The position numbers and the translations under genes are program-made. Positions 52,387-60,327 of a stretch of DNA of 64,000 bases are shown here, piece by piece (position 1 is the stretch's first letter; every line of letters begins with the position of its first letter). The notes under the pieces were generated by a model. That model ran no database searches. It saw only the letters and a list, made by a program, of their open reading frames with translations, and was not told where the DNA came from. Origin of the DNA: Blastococcus sp. VKM Ac-2987 (GTDB lineage Bacteria > Actinomycetota > Actinomycetes > Mycobacteriales > Geodermatophilaceae); contig NZ_JAPVBG010000002.1 of the NCBI RefSeq assembly GCF_026967805.1, forward strand, positions 262,928 to 326,927, written 5' to 3'.

Positions 52387-52896
52387 TCAGCACACCACCT
52401 CCTGGCCGGGCTCGCCCGCCAGCCGCGGCGGGTCCCAGCCCGCGGCCATCAGCGTGCTGAGCATGCGGGCGGCGGTCTCGACGACGGAGAGCTCCCGGGC
52501 GGCGCTGCGCGGCTTGGCACGGTAGGCCACCCCGCACAGCGTCCCGAACAGCTGCAGGTCCCGCGTGACCAGCGGGATGCCGACGTAGGCGGCGATGTCG
52601 CGCAGGGGCCCGGTCGTGCGGGAGGCGTACTGCGGGACGGCGGCGGTCACGGTGGCCAGCCGGGGAGCGTCGCCCTCGATCATCTGCCGGCAGAAGCTGC
52701 GTTCCCACGGCAGCTCCATGCCGGGGCGCACGGATCGGTCGGGATGGGCGAGGAGCACGATCTGCCGGTCGCCGACCACCTGGGTGATCATCCAGACGTC
52801 CCAGCCCACGTGGTCGGCCAGGAAGGCGAGCACGCCCTCCGCGGCCGAACACCAGTCCGGCCACGGCGCGACGTCCGCGATGCCTGCCGGAACCAT
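52387..52896 (-). CDS. stand-alone GAF-domain protein
   Basis: 169 aa. The fold is read from VGWDVWMITQVVGDRQIVLLAH, then ERSFCRQMIEGDAPRLATVTAAVP, YVGIPLVTRDLQLFGTLCGVAYR and a C-terminal helix (LSVVETAARMLSTLMAA). No output domain, so it may bind a small molecule and act on a partner. The segment SFCRQMIEGDAP resembles GAF domains of actinobacterial signalling proteins with a Cys that might ligate haem or metal (speculative). Confidence 0.8.
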   Translation of the reverse strand: MVPAGIADVAPWPDWCSAAEGVLAFLADHVGWDVWMITQVVGDRQIVLLAHPDRSVRPGMELPWERSFCRQMIEGDAPRLATVTAAVPQYASRTTGPLRDIAAYVGIPLVTRDLQLFGTLCGVAYRAKPRSAARELSVVETAARMLSTLMAAGWDPPRLAGEPGQEVVC

Positions 52897-52947
52897 GCCG
52901 TCCGTTATTCCCCGCAGCGGGGGCGCCCAACCGCCGGAGAGCCGGGA

Positions 52948-53142
52948 TCAGCGCGCGCCGGCGAGCCCGTCGTCGTCCCGCTTCTCGCCGCGCTCGAGCT
53001 CGGCCTCCTCGGCCTCCGCCTCGAGCCGGTGGGCCTCGCCGTCGATCTTCGCGGCGTCGTCGCCGTGCGACTCCCCGTACAGCTCCACGCCCCGGCCGTA
53101 CAGCTCCTCGGCCTTCGCCTTCGCCTTGTCAAAGATGCTCAT
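52948..53142 (-). CDS. small charged helical protein, 64 aa
   Basis: MSIFDKAKAKAEELYGRG followed by an Ala/Glu-rich stretch and a tail ending GLAGAR. The repeated Lys/Ala/Glu heptad-like pattern predicts one long amphipathic helix, recalling CsbD or antitoxin-like stress proteins without matching either. ATG 53142 has GGAGG nine bases upstream. Short Lys-rich proteins of this kind are common in actinobacteria and uncharacterised. Confidence 0.65.
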   Translation of the reverse strand: MSIFDKAKAKAEELYGRGVELYGESHGDDAAKIDGEAHRLEAEAEEAELERGEKRDDDGLAGAR

Positions 53143-53192
53143 GCGTCCCATCCTCCCGGACCCGACGACCTCCCGGCGAGAACTGTCACTTC

Positions 53193-53433
53193 CCGGCGCC
53201 CTGGTCGGCTTCCGCGGCCCGGTCCGCTCCTCGCTCCGAGCTGACGGAGCCTCCGCGGTCGCTCCGCTCCTCGCTCGCTGGCGCTCGCTGCGATGCTCAC
53301 TCCCTGTCGGCACCGGCCTCGCTGCGATGCTCCCGGGCCTGTCAGCCTCCGGCGCCCTGGTCGGCTTCCGCGGCCCGGTCCGCTCCTCGCTCGTTCCTCG
53401 CTGCGATGCTCCCGGGCCTGTCAGCCTCCGGCG
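53193..53433. repeat. perfect 44- and 38-base direct repeats beside moaD
   Basis: A 44-base sequence opening CCGGCGCCCTGGTCGG occurs identically at 53193-53236 and 53349-53392. A 38-base sequence opening CCTCGCTGCGATGCTC occurs identically at 53317-53354 and 53396-53433, with a partial third copy near 53286. The last 13 bases of the second 38-base copy are the final codons and stop of moaD, so the first copy carries a duplicate of the gene end. Many CGCTCCTCGCTC sub-repeats fill the interval. No gene is visible in 53143-53420. Confidence 0.85.
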
Positions 53434-53669
53434 AACGGCGGCAGCACGTCGACCACCGACCCCGGCGCCAGCGCGGCCGCCCGGTCGCGGGTCTGCGTGC
53501 CGTCGATCAGGAAGGAGCAGGCGGTGAGCACCCGCTCCAGCCGCTCGCCGTGGTCGGCGACGATCTGCCCGACCAGCTCGTCCAGGCTGCCGGCCTCCCG
53601 GGCCTCGGTCTCGACGCCGGCGGCGGCCCGCGCCCCGGCGAAGTACCGCACGGTGACGGTCGACGACAT
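53421..53669 (-). CDS. moaD: molybdopterin synthase sulfur carrier subunit MoaD
   Basis: 82 aa, ubiquitin-like: TVTVRYFAGARAAAGVETE at the start, LVGQIVADHGERLERVL in the helix, and SVVDVLPPFAGG at the end. The terminal Gly-Gly, which becomes the thiocarboxylate, is exact. ATG 53669 is 5 bases after the moaA stop on the same strand. Partner of MoaE encoded 2 kb away. Confidence 0.93.
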   Translation of the reverse strand: MSSTVTVRYFAGARAAAGVETEAREAGSLDELVGQIVADHGERLERVLTACSFLIDGTQTRDRAAALAPGSVVDVLPPFAGG

Positions 53670-53674
53670 GGTGC

Positions 53675-54730
53675 TCAGCCCCCGATGGCCGACATCGGCC
53701 GGTTCGGCTGCAGGAACGAGGGGTCGTCGATGCCGTGGCCGGGCAGCTTGCCGAGGGTGGCGATCCGCCAGCGGTCGGCGATCTCCTGGTCGGTGGCCCC
53801 CTCGCGCAGCGCCGTCCGCAGGTCGGACTCCTCGCGGGCGAACAGGCAGTTGCGGATCTGCCCGTCGGCGGTGAGCCGGGTGCGGTCGCAGGACCCGCAG
53901 AACGAACGGGTCACCGAGGCGATCACCCCGACCGTCGCGGGGCCGCCGTCGACCAGCCACCGCTCGGCCGGGGCGGAGCCGCGGGCCTCGGTGTCGGGCG
54001 TGAGCGCGTGCGCGGCCGAGAGCCGTTCGAGGATGTCCTCGGCGGTGACCATCTCGCCACGGGTCCAGGCGTGGTGGGCGTCCAGCGGCATCTGCTCGAT
54101 GAAGCGCAGCTGGTAGCCGCGCTCCAGGCAGAAGTCCAGCAGCGGGACGGCGTCGGCCTCGTTGATCCCGCGCAGCAGGACGGCGTTGACCTTCACCGGC
54201 GTGAGCCCGGCCGACTGCGCGGCCGCCAGCCCGGCGACGACGTCGTCGAGCCGGTCGCGGTGGGTGAGCTGCTTGAACCGGTCGCGGTCGACGGTGTCCA
54301 GGCTGACGTTGATCCGGTCCAGCCCCGAGGCGGCCAGCGCCGGCGCCACCCGGGCCAGGCCGATGGCGTTGGTGGTGAGGCTGACCTCCGGGCGGGGGCG
54401 CAGCGCCGTGACCGCGGCGACGATGCCGACCAGGCCCGGTCGCAGCAGCGGCTCGCCGCCGGTGAAGCGGACCTCGCGGATGCCCAGCTGCTCGACGCCG
54501 ATGCGCACCAGCCGGATGATCTCCTCGTCGGTGAGCACCTCCACCTTGGGCAGCCAGTCCAGCCCCTCGGGCGGCATGCAGTAGGTGCAGCGGAGGTTGC
54601 AGCGGTCGGTGAGCGAGACCCGCAGGTCGGTGGCGGTGCGGCCGTACCGGTCGACCAGGCCGCCGGAACCTGCGGTGCCCGCGCCCGCGGCGCGCCGCAC
54701 CGTCGGATCGGGGAGCGAGGCGCTGGTCAT
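53675..54730 (-). CDS. moaA: GTP 3',8-cyclase MoaA
   Basis: 351 aa radical-SAM enzyme. The first cluster motif is CNLRCTYC, SAM contacts follow in RFTGGEPLLR, and the second cluster is built from CGSCDRTRLTADGQIRNCLF. The C-terminus ends in Gly-Gly (SAIGG), required for activity in characterised MoaA. It converts GTP to the precursor of cyclic pyranopterin with MoaC, which is not in this window. ATG 54730; moaD follows after 5 bases. Confidence 0.95.
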   Translation of the reverse strand: MTSASLPDPTVRRAAGAGTAGSGGLVDRYGRTATDLRVSLTDRCNLRCTYCMPPEGLDWLPKVEVLTDEEIIRLVRIGVEQLGIREVRFTGGEPLLRPGLVGIVAAVTALRPRPEVSLTTNAIGLARVAPALAASGLDRINVSLDTVDRDRFKQLTHRDRLDDVVAGLAAAQSAGLTPVKVNAVLLRGINEADAVPLLDFCLERGYQLRFIEQMPLDAHHAWTRGEMVTAEDILERLSAAHALTPDTEARGSAPAERWLVDGGPATVGVIASVTRSFCGSCDRTRLTADGQIRNCLFAREESDLRTALREGATDQEIADRWRIATLGKLPGHGIDDPSFLQPNRPMSAIGG

Positions 54731-54853
54731 GGGCCGAATGTAGCCGCGACCGCCGACGGATGTGGCCGGGAATGACGACGACCTCCCGGCGGCGGCGTTG
54801 CTACGGTCGCACCGCCACCCGAGAGACCGGCGGAGGACGTCCCGCACTCGCCT

Positions 54854-56125
54854 GTGGCCAGGAAGCGCGAGAGAACCGTGTCGGCCCGCACCGTCTTCAA
54901 TCCCTACCGTCGCCTGTTCGCCGTCCCGGGAGCGCTGCCGTTCTCCCTCGCCGGCGGGGTGGGGCGCCTCCCGGCGCCCATGCTCGGCCTCGGCGCGGTG
55001 CTCCTGGTGGCGCAGGAGACCGGCAGCTACGGCCTGGCCGGCGCGGTCTCCGGCAGCCTGGCGCTCAGCTACGGCATCGCCGGGCCGCAGTGGGCCCGCG
55101 CGATGGACCGGCGCGGGCAGCGGACGGTCCTGCGCTGGGCGATGGCGGCGTTCCTGCTCACCGGCGCCGGGTTCGTCGCCACCGTCGTCGCCGGTGGGCC
55201 GCTTTGGAGCTGGTTCCTGCTGGCCGCGGCGGTGGGGGGCAGCAGCCCGAACATCGGCTCGCTGGTGCGGGCGCGGTGGTCGGCGGTGCTCGACCCCGCC
55301 GGCCGGCAGACCGCGTTCGCCTTCGAGGCGGTCGCCGACGAGGTCGCCTTCGTCATCGGCCCGCCGCTGGTGACCCTCCTCGCCACGCTGATCGCCCCGT
55401 CCGTCGGCTTCCTGACCGGCGTGGTCCTGGGCGCCGTCGGCGGGCTCTGGCTGGCCGCCCTGCGGGACACCGACCCGCCCGCGCACCCGGTGGTCGCGGG
55501 TTCCCGGGCGCCCTGGTGGGCGGTGCTGACGCCGACCCTGCTGGTCGTCGTCGCCACCTACCTCGCGGTGGGCACGGTGTTCGGCGCCCTCGACGTCGTC
55601 GTGATCGCCTTCGCCGAGGCCGAGGGGGCGCCTGCGCTGTCCGGGGCGGTGCTGGCCGTCTTCGCCGCCGGCAGCCTGCTGGCCGGGCTGGTCTACGGCG
55701 TGGCGCCGCTGCCGGGCACGCTCGCCGCCCGGTTCGTCGGGACGGCGGTCGCCTTCGGCCTGGCCGCCCAGCTGCTGTGGGGCGTGGGCTCGCTGCCCGT
55801 GCTCGTGGGCTGCGGGTTCCTCGCCGGCCTGACCATCGCACCGGTCCTGGTCTCGGGGACGACGCTGGTGGAGTCCCGCGCCGTGCCGGGCGTGCTCACC
55901 GAGTCCCTGGCCTGGACCATCTCCGGGCTCACCCTCGGCGTCACCGTCGGCTCGGCGGTGGCCGGAGCGGCGGTGGACGCCTGGGGCGCGCAGAGCGCGT
56001 TCGCCGTGCCCGCCGGCGCGGCAGCGGCGGCCGCGCTCTTCGCGGTGGCCGGCGGCCGGGCGGTGCGGCGGGGTCCTGCCGGTGGCGTCGACCACCTGCG
56101 GGTTGAGCGGCCGGTCGGCGGGTAG
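54854..56125 (+). CDS. major facilitator superfamily transporter
   Basis: 423 aa with twelve predicted helices. The first begins GALPFSLAGGVGRLPAPMLGLG, the loop 2-3 motif is QWARAMDRRGQRTVLRWA (the MFS G-x-x-x-D-R-x-G-R-R equivalent), and halves are separated by a short loop after LAALRDTDPPAHP. Probably an efflux permease; substrate unknown. The start could be GTG 54854 or GTG 54878; both lack a strong site. Divergent from moaA by 123 bases. Confidence 0.88.
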   Translation: MARKRERTVSARTVFNPYRRLFAVPGALPFSLAGGVGRLPAPMLGLGAVLLVAQETGSYGLAGAVSGSLALSYGIAGPQWARAMDRRGQRTVLRWAMAAFLLTGAGFVATVVAGGPLWSWFLLAAAVGGSSPNIGSLVRARWSAVLDPAGRQTAFAFEAVADEVAFVIGPPLVTLLATLIAPSVGFLTGVVLGAVGGLWLAALRDTDPPAHPVVAGSRAPWWAVLTPTLLVVVATYLAVGTVFGALDVVVIAFAEAEGAPALSGAVLAVFAAGSLLAGLVYGVAPLPGTLAARFVGTAVAFGLAAQLLWGVGSLPVLVGCGFLAGLTIAPVLVSGTTLVESRAVPGVLTESLAWTISGLTLGVTVGSAVAGAAVDAWGAQSAFAVPAGAAAAAALFAVAGGRAVRRGPAGGVDHLRVERPVGG

Positions 56126-56182
56126 CCGGGAACGAGGCCGATCGCGCACAACCGACCGCGCGGCCTCCCCGAACCGGAAGGA

Positions 56183-57040
56183 ATGCCTGTGGCTGCCACG
56201 CCCGCCCCCGCAGTGCCCACCATCGCCCTGAACAACGGCGTCGAGATCCCGCAGCTGGGCTTCGGCGTCTACCAGATCCCGCCGGACCAGACCGCCGAGG
56301 CGACCCGCACCGCGCTGGACATCGGCTACCGGCACATCGACACCGCGCAGATGTACGGGAACGAGGCCGAGGTCGGCCAGGCCGTCCGCGAGTCCGGGAT
56401 CGACCGGTCCGAGATCTTCGTGACCAGCAAGCTCAACAACAACAGGCTGGAGCGCGACGACATCCTGCGCTCCTTCGACCAGGGTCTGTCGGACATGGGC
56501 TTCGACTACCTGGACCTCTTCCTCATCCACTGGCCGCTGCCCGCCGCGAGCGACTACGTGGCCCGGTGGAAGGCGCTCGAGGAGATCTACGCCAGCGGCC
56601 GCGCGAAGGCCATCGGCGTCTCGAACTTCCAGCCGCACCACCTGCGGAACCTGTTCGGCGCCTCGGACGTCCGGCCGGCCGTGAACCAGGTGGAGATCCA
56701 CCCTTTCCTGGTGCAGGACGAGCTGCGCGCCTTCGACGCCGACCACGAGATCGTCACCGAGGCGTGGTCGCCGATCGGGCAGGGGCAGGTGCTCGGCGAC
56801 CCGGTGATCAGCAGGATCGCCCAGCAGCTCGGGAGGTCGCCGGCGCAGGTGACGCTGCGCTGGCACATCCAGCGCGGGGACGTCATCTTCCCGAAGTCCT
56901 CGTCCAAGGACCGGATGGCGGAGAACTTCGCCCTCTTCGACTTCGAGCTCGACCAGGAGCAGATGACCGCGATCACCGCGCTCGACCGCGCCGGGCGCAT
57001 CGGCCCGGACCCGGACCAGTTCAACTGGATCCCGAGCTGA
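56183..57040 (+). CDS. aldo/keto reductase (2,5-diketogluconate reductase-like)
   Basis: 285 aa TIM barrel. Catalytic tetrad visible: Asp in GYRHIDTAQMYGNE, Tyr in the same segment, Lys in FVTSKLNNNRLERDD, His in LFLIHWPLP. NADPH-binding DVIFPKSSSKDRMAEN is conserved. It reduces carbonyls with NADPH; the substrate cannot be told. ATG 56183 follows GGAAGGA. Ends before a repeated hairpin element. Confidence 0.93.
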   Translation: MPVAATPAPAVPTIALNNGVEIPQLGFGVYQIPPDQTAEATRTALDIGYRHIDTAQMYGNEAEVGQAVRESGIDRSEIFVTSKLNNNRLERDDILRSFDQGLSDMGFDYLDLFLIHWPLPAASDYVARWKALEEIYASGRAKAIGVSNFQPHHLRNLFGASDVRPAVNQVEIHPFLVQDELRAFDADHEIVTEAWSPIGQGQVLGDPVISRIAQQLGRSPAQVTLRWHIQRGDVIFPKSSSKDRMAENFALFDFELDQEQMTAITALDRAGRIGPDPDQFNWIPS

Positions 57041-57048
57041 CCTGACCG

Positions 57049-57124
57049 TCCTGGCTCACCTCTCGGGGTCCTGGCTCGCGTCCGACCGTGAGCCAGGACC
57101 CCGGGTGATCAGGTGACCTGATCA
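57049..57124. repeat. 76-base hairpin repeat element, copy 1
   Basis: Contains TCCTGGCTCACC, then a 14-bp stem CGGGGTCCTGGCTC/GAGCCAGGACCCCG and a palindrome GATCAGGT-G-ACCTGATC. It is the same length as the element at 59063-59138, with about 65 of 76 positions identical by my count. It lies between the convergent aldo/keto reductase and GntR genes and can act as a bidirectional terminator, but the flanking direct half-copy and the second palindrome are more than a terminator needs. Confidence 0.85.
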
Positions 57125-57134
57125 CCAGGGCCCC

Positions 57135-57524
57135 TCAGCCGGTCGCGGTCCGCAGGAGGGCGGCGCGGACGACGGCCACCACGGTGGCGTCGTCCACGCC
57201 GTCCTCCCGTGCCGCCCGGGCCAGCGCGTCCGCGGCGGCGCGCACCCGGTCCTGCACGCCGGGGACCGGGGCGCCCCCGGTGACCACCGTGCCGGTGCGC
57301 CGCCGGCTGGCCACCAGCCCGGCCGCCTCCAGCTCCGAATAGGCGCGCGCCACCGTGCCGACGGCCACCCCCAGGTCGGCGGCGAGCGCGCGCATGGTGG
57401 GCAGCCTCGCCCCCTCGGTGAGGACCCCGCCGTGCACGAGGGCGGCGATCTGACCGCGGATCTGCTCGTAGGGCGGGATCGGGCTGCCGACGTCGACGGT
57501 GAGGGCCGGTGGCTCCGGGCTCAT
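57135..57524 (-). CDS. GntR-family regulator (YtrA type)
   Basis: 129 aa. The winged HTH is IPPYEQIRGQIAALVHGGVLTEGARLP then TMRALAADLGVAVGTVARAYSELEAAGLVASRRRTGTVV, followed by only about 45 residues, too short for FadR or HutC ligand domains, hence the YtrA subgroup. Such regulators usually repress their own operon with a membrane or ABC transport protein. ATG 57524 overlaps the stop of the membrane protein gene upstream (ATGA). Confidence 0.9.
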   Translation of the reverse strand: MSPEPPALTVDVGSPIPPYEQIRGQIAALVHGGVLTEGARLPTMRALAADLGVAVGTVARAYSELEAAGLVASRRRTGTVVTGGAPVPGVQDRVRAAADALARAAREDGVDDATVVAVVRAALLRTATG

Positions 57525-58417
57525 GCCGCGGCCGGCACGCGGTCGGCCGGGACGCCCGGCGCGCGCCAGCACGTGACGACCACGCCGCCGACCATCGCCG
57601 CGAGGCCGGCCAGGGCCGCCACCGCGGGCCAGGCGTCGAGCCACGCGCCGGACCCGGCCGAGCTCGTGCCCAGCCCGTGCAGTGCTGTCCCGCCCACGAG
57701 GAGGAGCCCGCCGGCGACGACGAGGGTGACGCCGGCGGCGACGCGGAGCACGCGGTGCGCGGAGGCGCGGCGCAGGGCGTCCTCGATCCGCTCGTCCTCG
57801 GTGGCCACCGCCGGGCGCTGGGCGACCACCCACAGGGTCAGCGCGACCGTGACCGCGAGCGCCAGCAGCCCTCCGGCGGCCGGCCCGCCGTAGAAGAGCC
57901 CGGGGAAGGGGCTCGCCCTGGCGGAGGAGACGGCCTCGACCGAGTAGGTGACGCTGCGCCCGTCCGGGGCGGCGAGGAGCGCCCCGCCGACGACGGTGAG
58001 CACGGCGAGTCCGGCGGCGCCTCCGGCGGTGCGCACCAGCCACCGCGGCGCGGCGTGCAGCAGCCCCCGCCGCACCAGCCGGGCCCGCCGCACGTCCCCG
58101 GCCGGTCGCGGCCAGGTCAGCTCGCCGAGTGCCAGGACGCCGACGTGCACGACCCCGAACGTCAGCAGCGTGAGCAGGACGGTGACGCCCAGCCCGCCCG
58201 GTGCGGTGTTGCCGACCTCGGCCTCGAGGACGACCACGGCCGCGGCCGCGCCGAGGACGTACGCCGCGGCCGCGGTGCGGGTGGCGTGCCGGCGCGCGGC
58301 GGCGACGGCGTGCTCCCGGCTGGGCGGCGACCGCCGGGCCAGGCCCGCACCGACGACCACGGTGGTGACCAGCACCAGCAGCAGCAGGAGCGGTGCACCG
58401 GCCACGACGTCCTCCAC
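57521..58417 (-). CDS. integral membrane protein co-transcribed with gntR
   Basis: 298 aa with about seven hydrophobic segments, including APLLLLLVLVTTVVVGAGLA at the N-terminus and AVAALAGLAAMVGGVVVTCW near the end. The layout resembles DUF1648-type membrane proteins that accompany YtrA-like regulators, but I cannot assign the family. GTG 58417 lacks a ribosome site; a palindrome lies four bases upstream. Translationally coupled to gntR. Confidence 0.8.
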   Translation of the reverse strand: MEDVVAGAPLLLLLVLVTTVVVGAGLARRSPPSREHAVAAARRHATRTAAAAYVLGAAAAVVVLEAEVGNTAPGGLGVTVLLTLLTFGVVHVGVLALGELTWPRPAGDVRRARLVRRGLLHAAPRWLVRTAGGAAGLAVLTVVGGALLAAPDGRSVTYSVEAVSSARASPFPGLFYGGPAAGGLLALAVTVALTLWVVAQRPAVATEDERIEDALRRASAHRVLRVAAGVTLVVAGGLLLVGGTALHGLGTSSAGSGAWLDAWPAVAALAGLAAMVGGVVVTCWRAPGVPADRVPAAA

Positions 58418-58420
58418 ACA

Positions 58421-58442
58421 GTCAATGAATCAAGCCATTGAC
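58421..58442. promoter_or_regulatory. GTCAATG/CATTGAC operator of the gntR operon
   Basis: GTCAATG (58421-58427) and CATTGAC (58436-58442) are exact reverse complements with an 8-base spacer, 4 bases upstream of the minus-strand membrane-protein start. The stretch is AT-rich against its surroundings, as expected of a promoter/operator. TTGACA (58438-58443) also faces the permease remnant on the plus strand, so the site may once have controlled a divergent operon. Confidence 0.65.
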
Positions 58443-58485
58443 ACAATGGTGGAACGGCGGGCCGGCTGTCAAGGAGGTCGTCAGC

Positions 58486-59062
58486 GTGGCCCCTTGCCCG
58501 GAGGGCGCCGTCGTGGCGACGCCGTGGCTGCTCGCCCCGCTGGCCCGGTGGCTGCCGGCCGCGCGGCTCATCGCGGTCCGGGACGCCACCCGCGACCGGA
58601 CCCGCACCGCCTCGGCCTTCGCCGCCGTCACGGTCACCGTCGCCGCGGTGACGACGATGGCCATCGGCAGCCGGAGCGAGAGCACGCAGGACCGCCGCGA
58701 CCACGTCGCCCAGGCGCCGATGGGCGCGGCCGTGGTGACCCTCTTCCAGACCGGCGAGGAGGGTTGGGTCGCCGTCGAGGGGATCGTGGTCGACCAGCTG
58801 CCCGGCTCCCCGGTGGGGCGGATCGGGTCCCTCGCCTCCGCCGAGGGCGAGCCTCGCTCGCTGACGTCGACCGGCTCGCGCTGGCCGACGCCCGGCCTGA
58901 CCTGGCCACGCTCGCGGCGATCGGGGCCGCGCCCCGGACGCGCCGGCTCATCGCCATGGGATCGGCGGCGGTGATCGGCGTCGGCGGTGCGCTGCTCGGC
59001 CTGCTGGTGGGCGCCGGACCGGGGGTCGCGGTGGCGCACCCGACGGGTGAGGCCGACCGGCA
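58486..59062 (+). pseudogene. decayed FtsX-type ABC transporter permease
   Basis: From a GTG with AAGGAGG eight bases upstream, frame 1 reads LLAPLARWLPAARLIAVRDATRDRTRTASAFAAV and an adjoining hydrophobic stretch, typical of the middle of an FtsX-family permease. Near 58855 the similarity shifts to another frame, reading SLADVDRLALADARPDLATLAAIGAAPRTRR and MGSAAVIGVGGALLGLLVGAG, the start of a second FtsX domain. It then breaks off at the 59063 repeat. N-terminal half, internal part and C-terminus are missing, and no ATPase partner remains. Confidence 0.75.
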
Positions 59063-59138
59063 TCCTGGCTCACCGTTCGGGGTCCTGGCTCACTGTCGAC
59101 GGTGAGCCAGGACCCCGAACGATCAGGTCACCTGATCA
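59063..59138. repeat. 76-base hairpin repeat element, copy 2
   Basis: TCCTGGCTCACC, then GTTCGGGGTCCTGGCTCAC (59075-59093) pairing perfectly over 19 bp with 59102-59120 around an 8-base loop, then GATCAGGT-C-ACCTGATC. It begins exactly where the permease remnant loses similarity and ends one base before the DUF3097 stop codon. Confidence 0.88.
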
Positions 59139-59966
59139 TCAATCGGTGGTGACGAAGTCGATCAGCTCCTCGACGCGGCCGATGAGGGTGGGCTCGAGGT
59201 CGGTCCAGACCTTCACGTGGGCGAGGATGCGCTGGGCCCACACGTAGCCGGTGTCGTCCTCCCAGCCCAGCCGCCTGCAGACGCCGGTCTTCCAGTCCTC
59301 GCCCCTCGGCACGGTCGGCCAGGCCTCGATGCCGACGACGGACGGCTTCACCGCCTGCCAGATGTCGATGAAGGGGTGGCCGACGACCAGCGCGTGGGCG
59401 CCGGGGGTCCCCCCCGTCCTCATGACCTCAGCGGCGATGCGCGACTCCTTGGAGCCGGTCACCAGGTGGTCGACGAGCACGCCGAGCCGGCGCCCGGACG
59501 ACGGCCGGAAGTCGCGCACGATCCCGGGCAGGTCGTCGACGCCGTGCAGCGGCTCGACGACGACGCCCTCGATCCGCAGGTCGTGCCCCCACACCTTCTC
59601 GACGAGCTCCGCGTCGTGCTTGCCCTCGACGTAGATCCGGCCCTCGCGCGCCACCCGGGCGCGGGCGCCGGCGACGTAGGTCGACCCCGAGGCGCTGCGC
59701 TGCGGGCCCGACGGCGCCTGCTGCTTCGGCCGCACGAGCACGACCGGCCGCCCGTCGACCCAGAAGCCGGGCCCGAGCGGGTAGGCCCGCACGCGGCCGA
59801 AGCGGTCCTCGAGGTGGACGACGTCCTTCTCGCAGCGCACCACGGCGCCGACGAACCCGCTGCTGGGATCTTCGACGACGACGTCCTTGAGCGCCTCGAC
59901 CTCGGGGCTCGGCTGCTTGCGCGTGCGCGGGTGGACCAGGTTGTCGTACGGCGAACGGGGAGGCAC
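59139..59966 (-). CDS. DUF3097 family protein
   Basis: 275 aa, the usual length. Hallmarks: VVVEDPSSGFVGAVVRCEKD near the start, IYVEGKHDAELVEKVWG (a Toprim-like acidic motif), GVLVDHLVTGSKESRIAAEV and HALVVGHPFIDIWQAVKPS. The EGKHD and VDH acidic residues suggest a metal-dependent Toprim fold, but the function is unknown. GTG 59966 is chosen by family length; GGAGG is only one base away, so the exact start is uncertain. Confidence 0.85.
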   Translation of the reverse strand: MPPRSPYDNLVHPRTRKQPSPEVEALKDVVVEDPSSGFVGAVVRCEKDVVHLEDRFGRVRAYPLGPGFWVDGRPVVLVRPKQQAPSGPQRSASGSTYVAGARARVAREGRIYVEGKHDAELVEKVWGHDLRIEGVVVEPLHGVDDLPGIVRDFRPSSGRRLGVLVDHLVTGSKESRIAAEVMRTGGTPGAHALVVGHPFIDIWQAVKPSVVGIEAWPTVPRGEDWKTGVCRRLGWEDDTGYVWAQRILAHVKVWTDLEPTLIGRVEELIDFVTTD

Positions 59967-60327
59967 CCCTCCATGCTGGGCACCGCCACGCGGGTCGTGC
60001 GGGCGACGCGCCGAGCGGGCCTGCGGCCGGTGCGATCCGGACCGCTCCCGCACGACACGCCCGGGCAGTGCTGAACGACGCAGAGTCACGAACGGTCCTA
60101 CCGTTGGTCCGTGCAACGGTCTACCCCGTCGCACGCCCTGGACCCCCGTGTGACCTGCGTCGATGCCCCTGTACGAGCCGGCGACGCCACCGGATCGCGT
60201 CGTCCGGAGGCGCCGACCGTGCGGCCTGGCGCGCAGGCAATCTCGATCCGGTCGTTTCGCGGCGATCATCCCGGTCACCCATCTCTGCGACGCACGATTC
60301 CCCGAGCTGGATAGGAGCGACAAGACG
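59967..60327. other. intergenic region upstream of the PRC-barrel gene
   Basis: 361 bases between divergent genes. AACGGTC occurs at 60091 and 60115, each followed shortly by CTACC, and ACGGT-CCT-ACCGT is a small palindrome. GTTTC about 14 bases ahead of GGTCAC (around 60250-60275) loosely resembles a stress-sigma (SigB-type) promoter, too weak to call. No gene seen. Confidence 0.4.

Noticed and set aside
53193..53433. Possible CRISPR array
   Set aside because: Repeats are few, of two different lengths, overlap each other and lack regular unique spacers; no cas genes nearby.
53675..56866. 1063-codon minus-strand frame upstream of moaA
   Set aside because: It runs antisense through the MFS and aldo/keto reductase genes; MoaA similarity begins only near ATG 54730.
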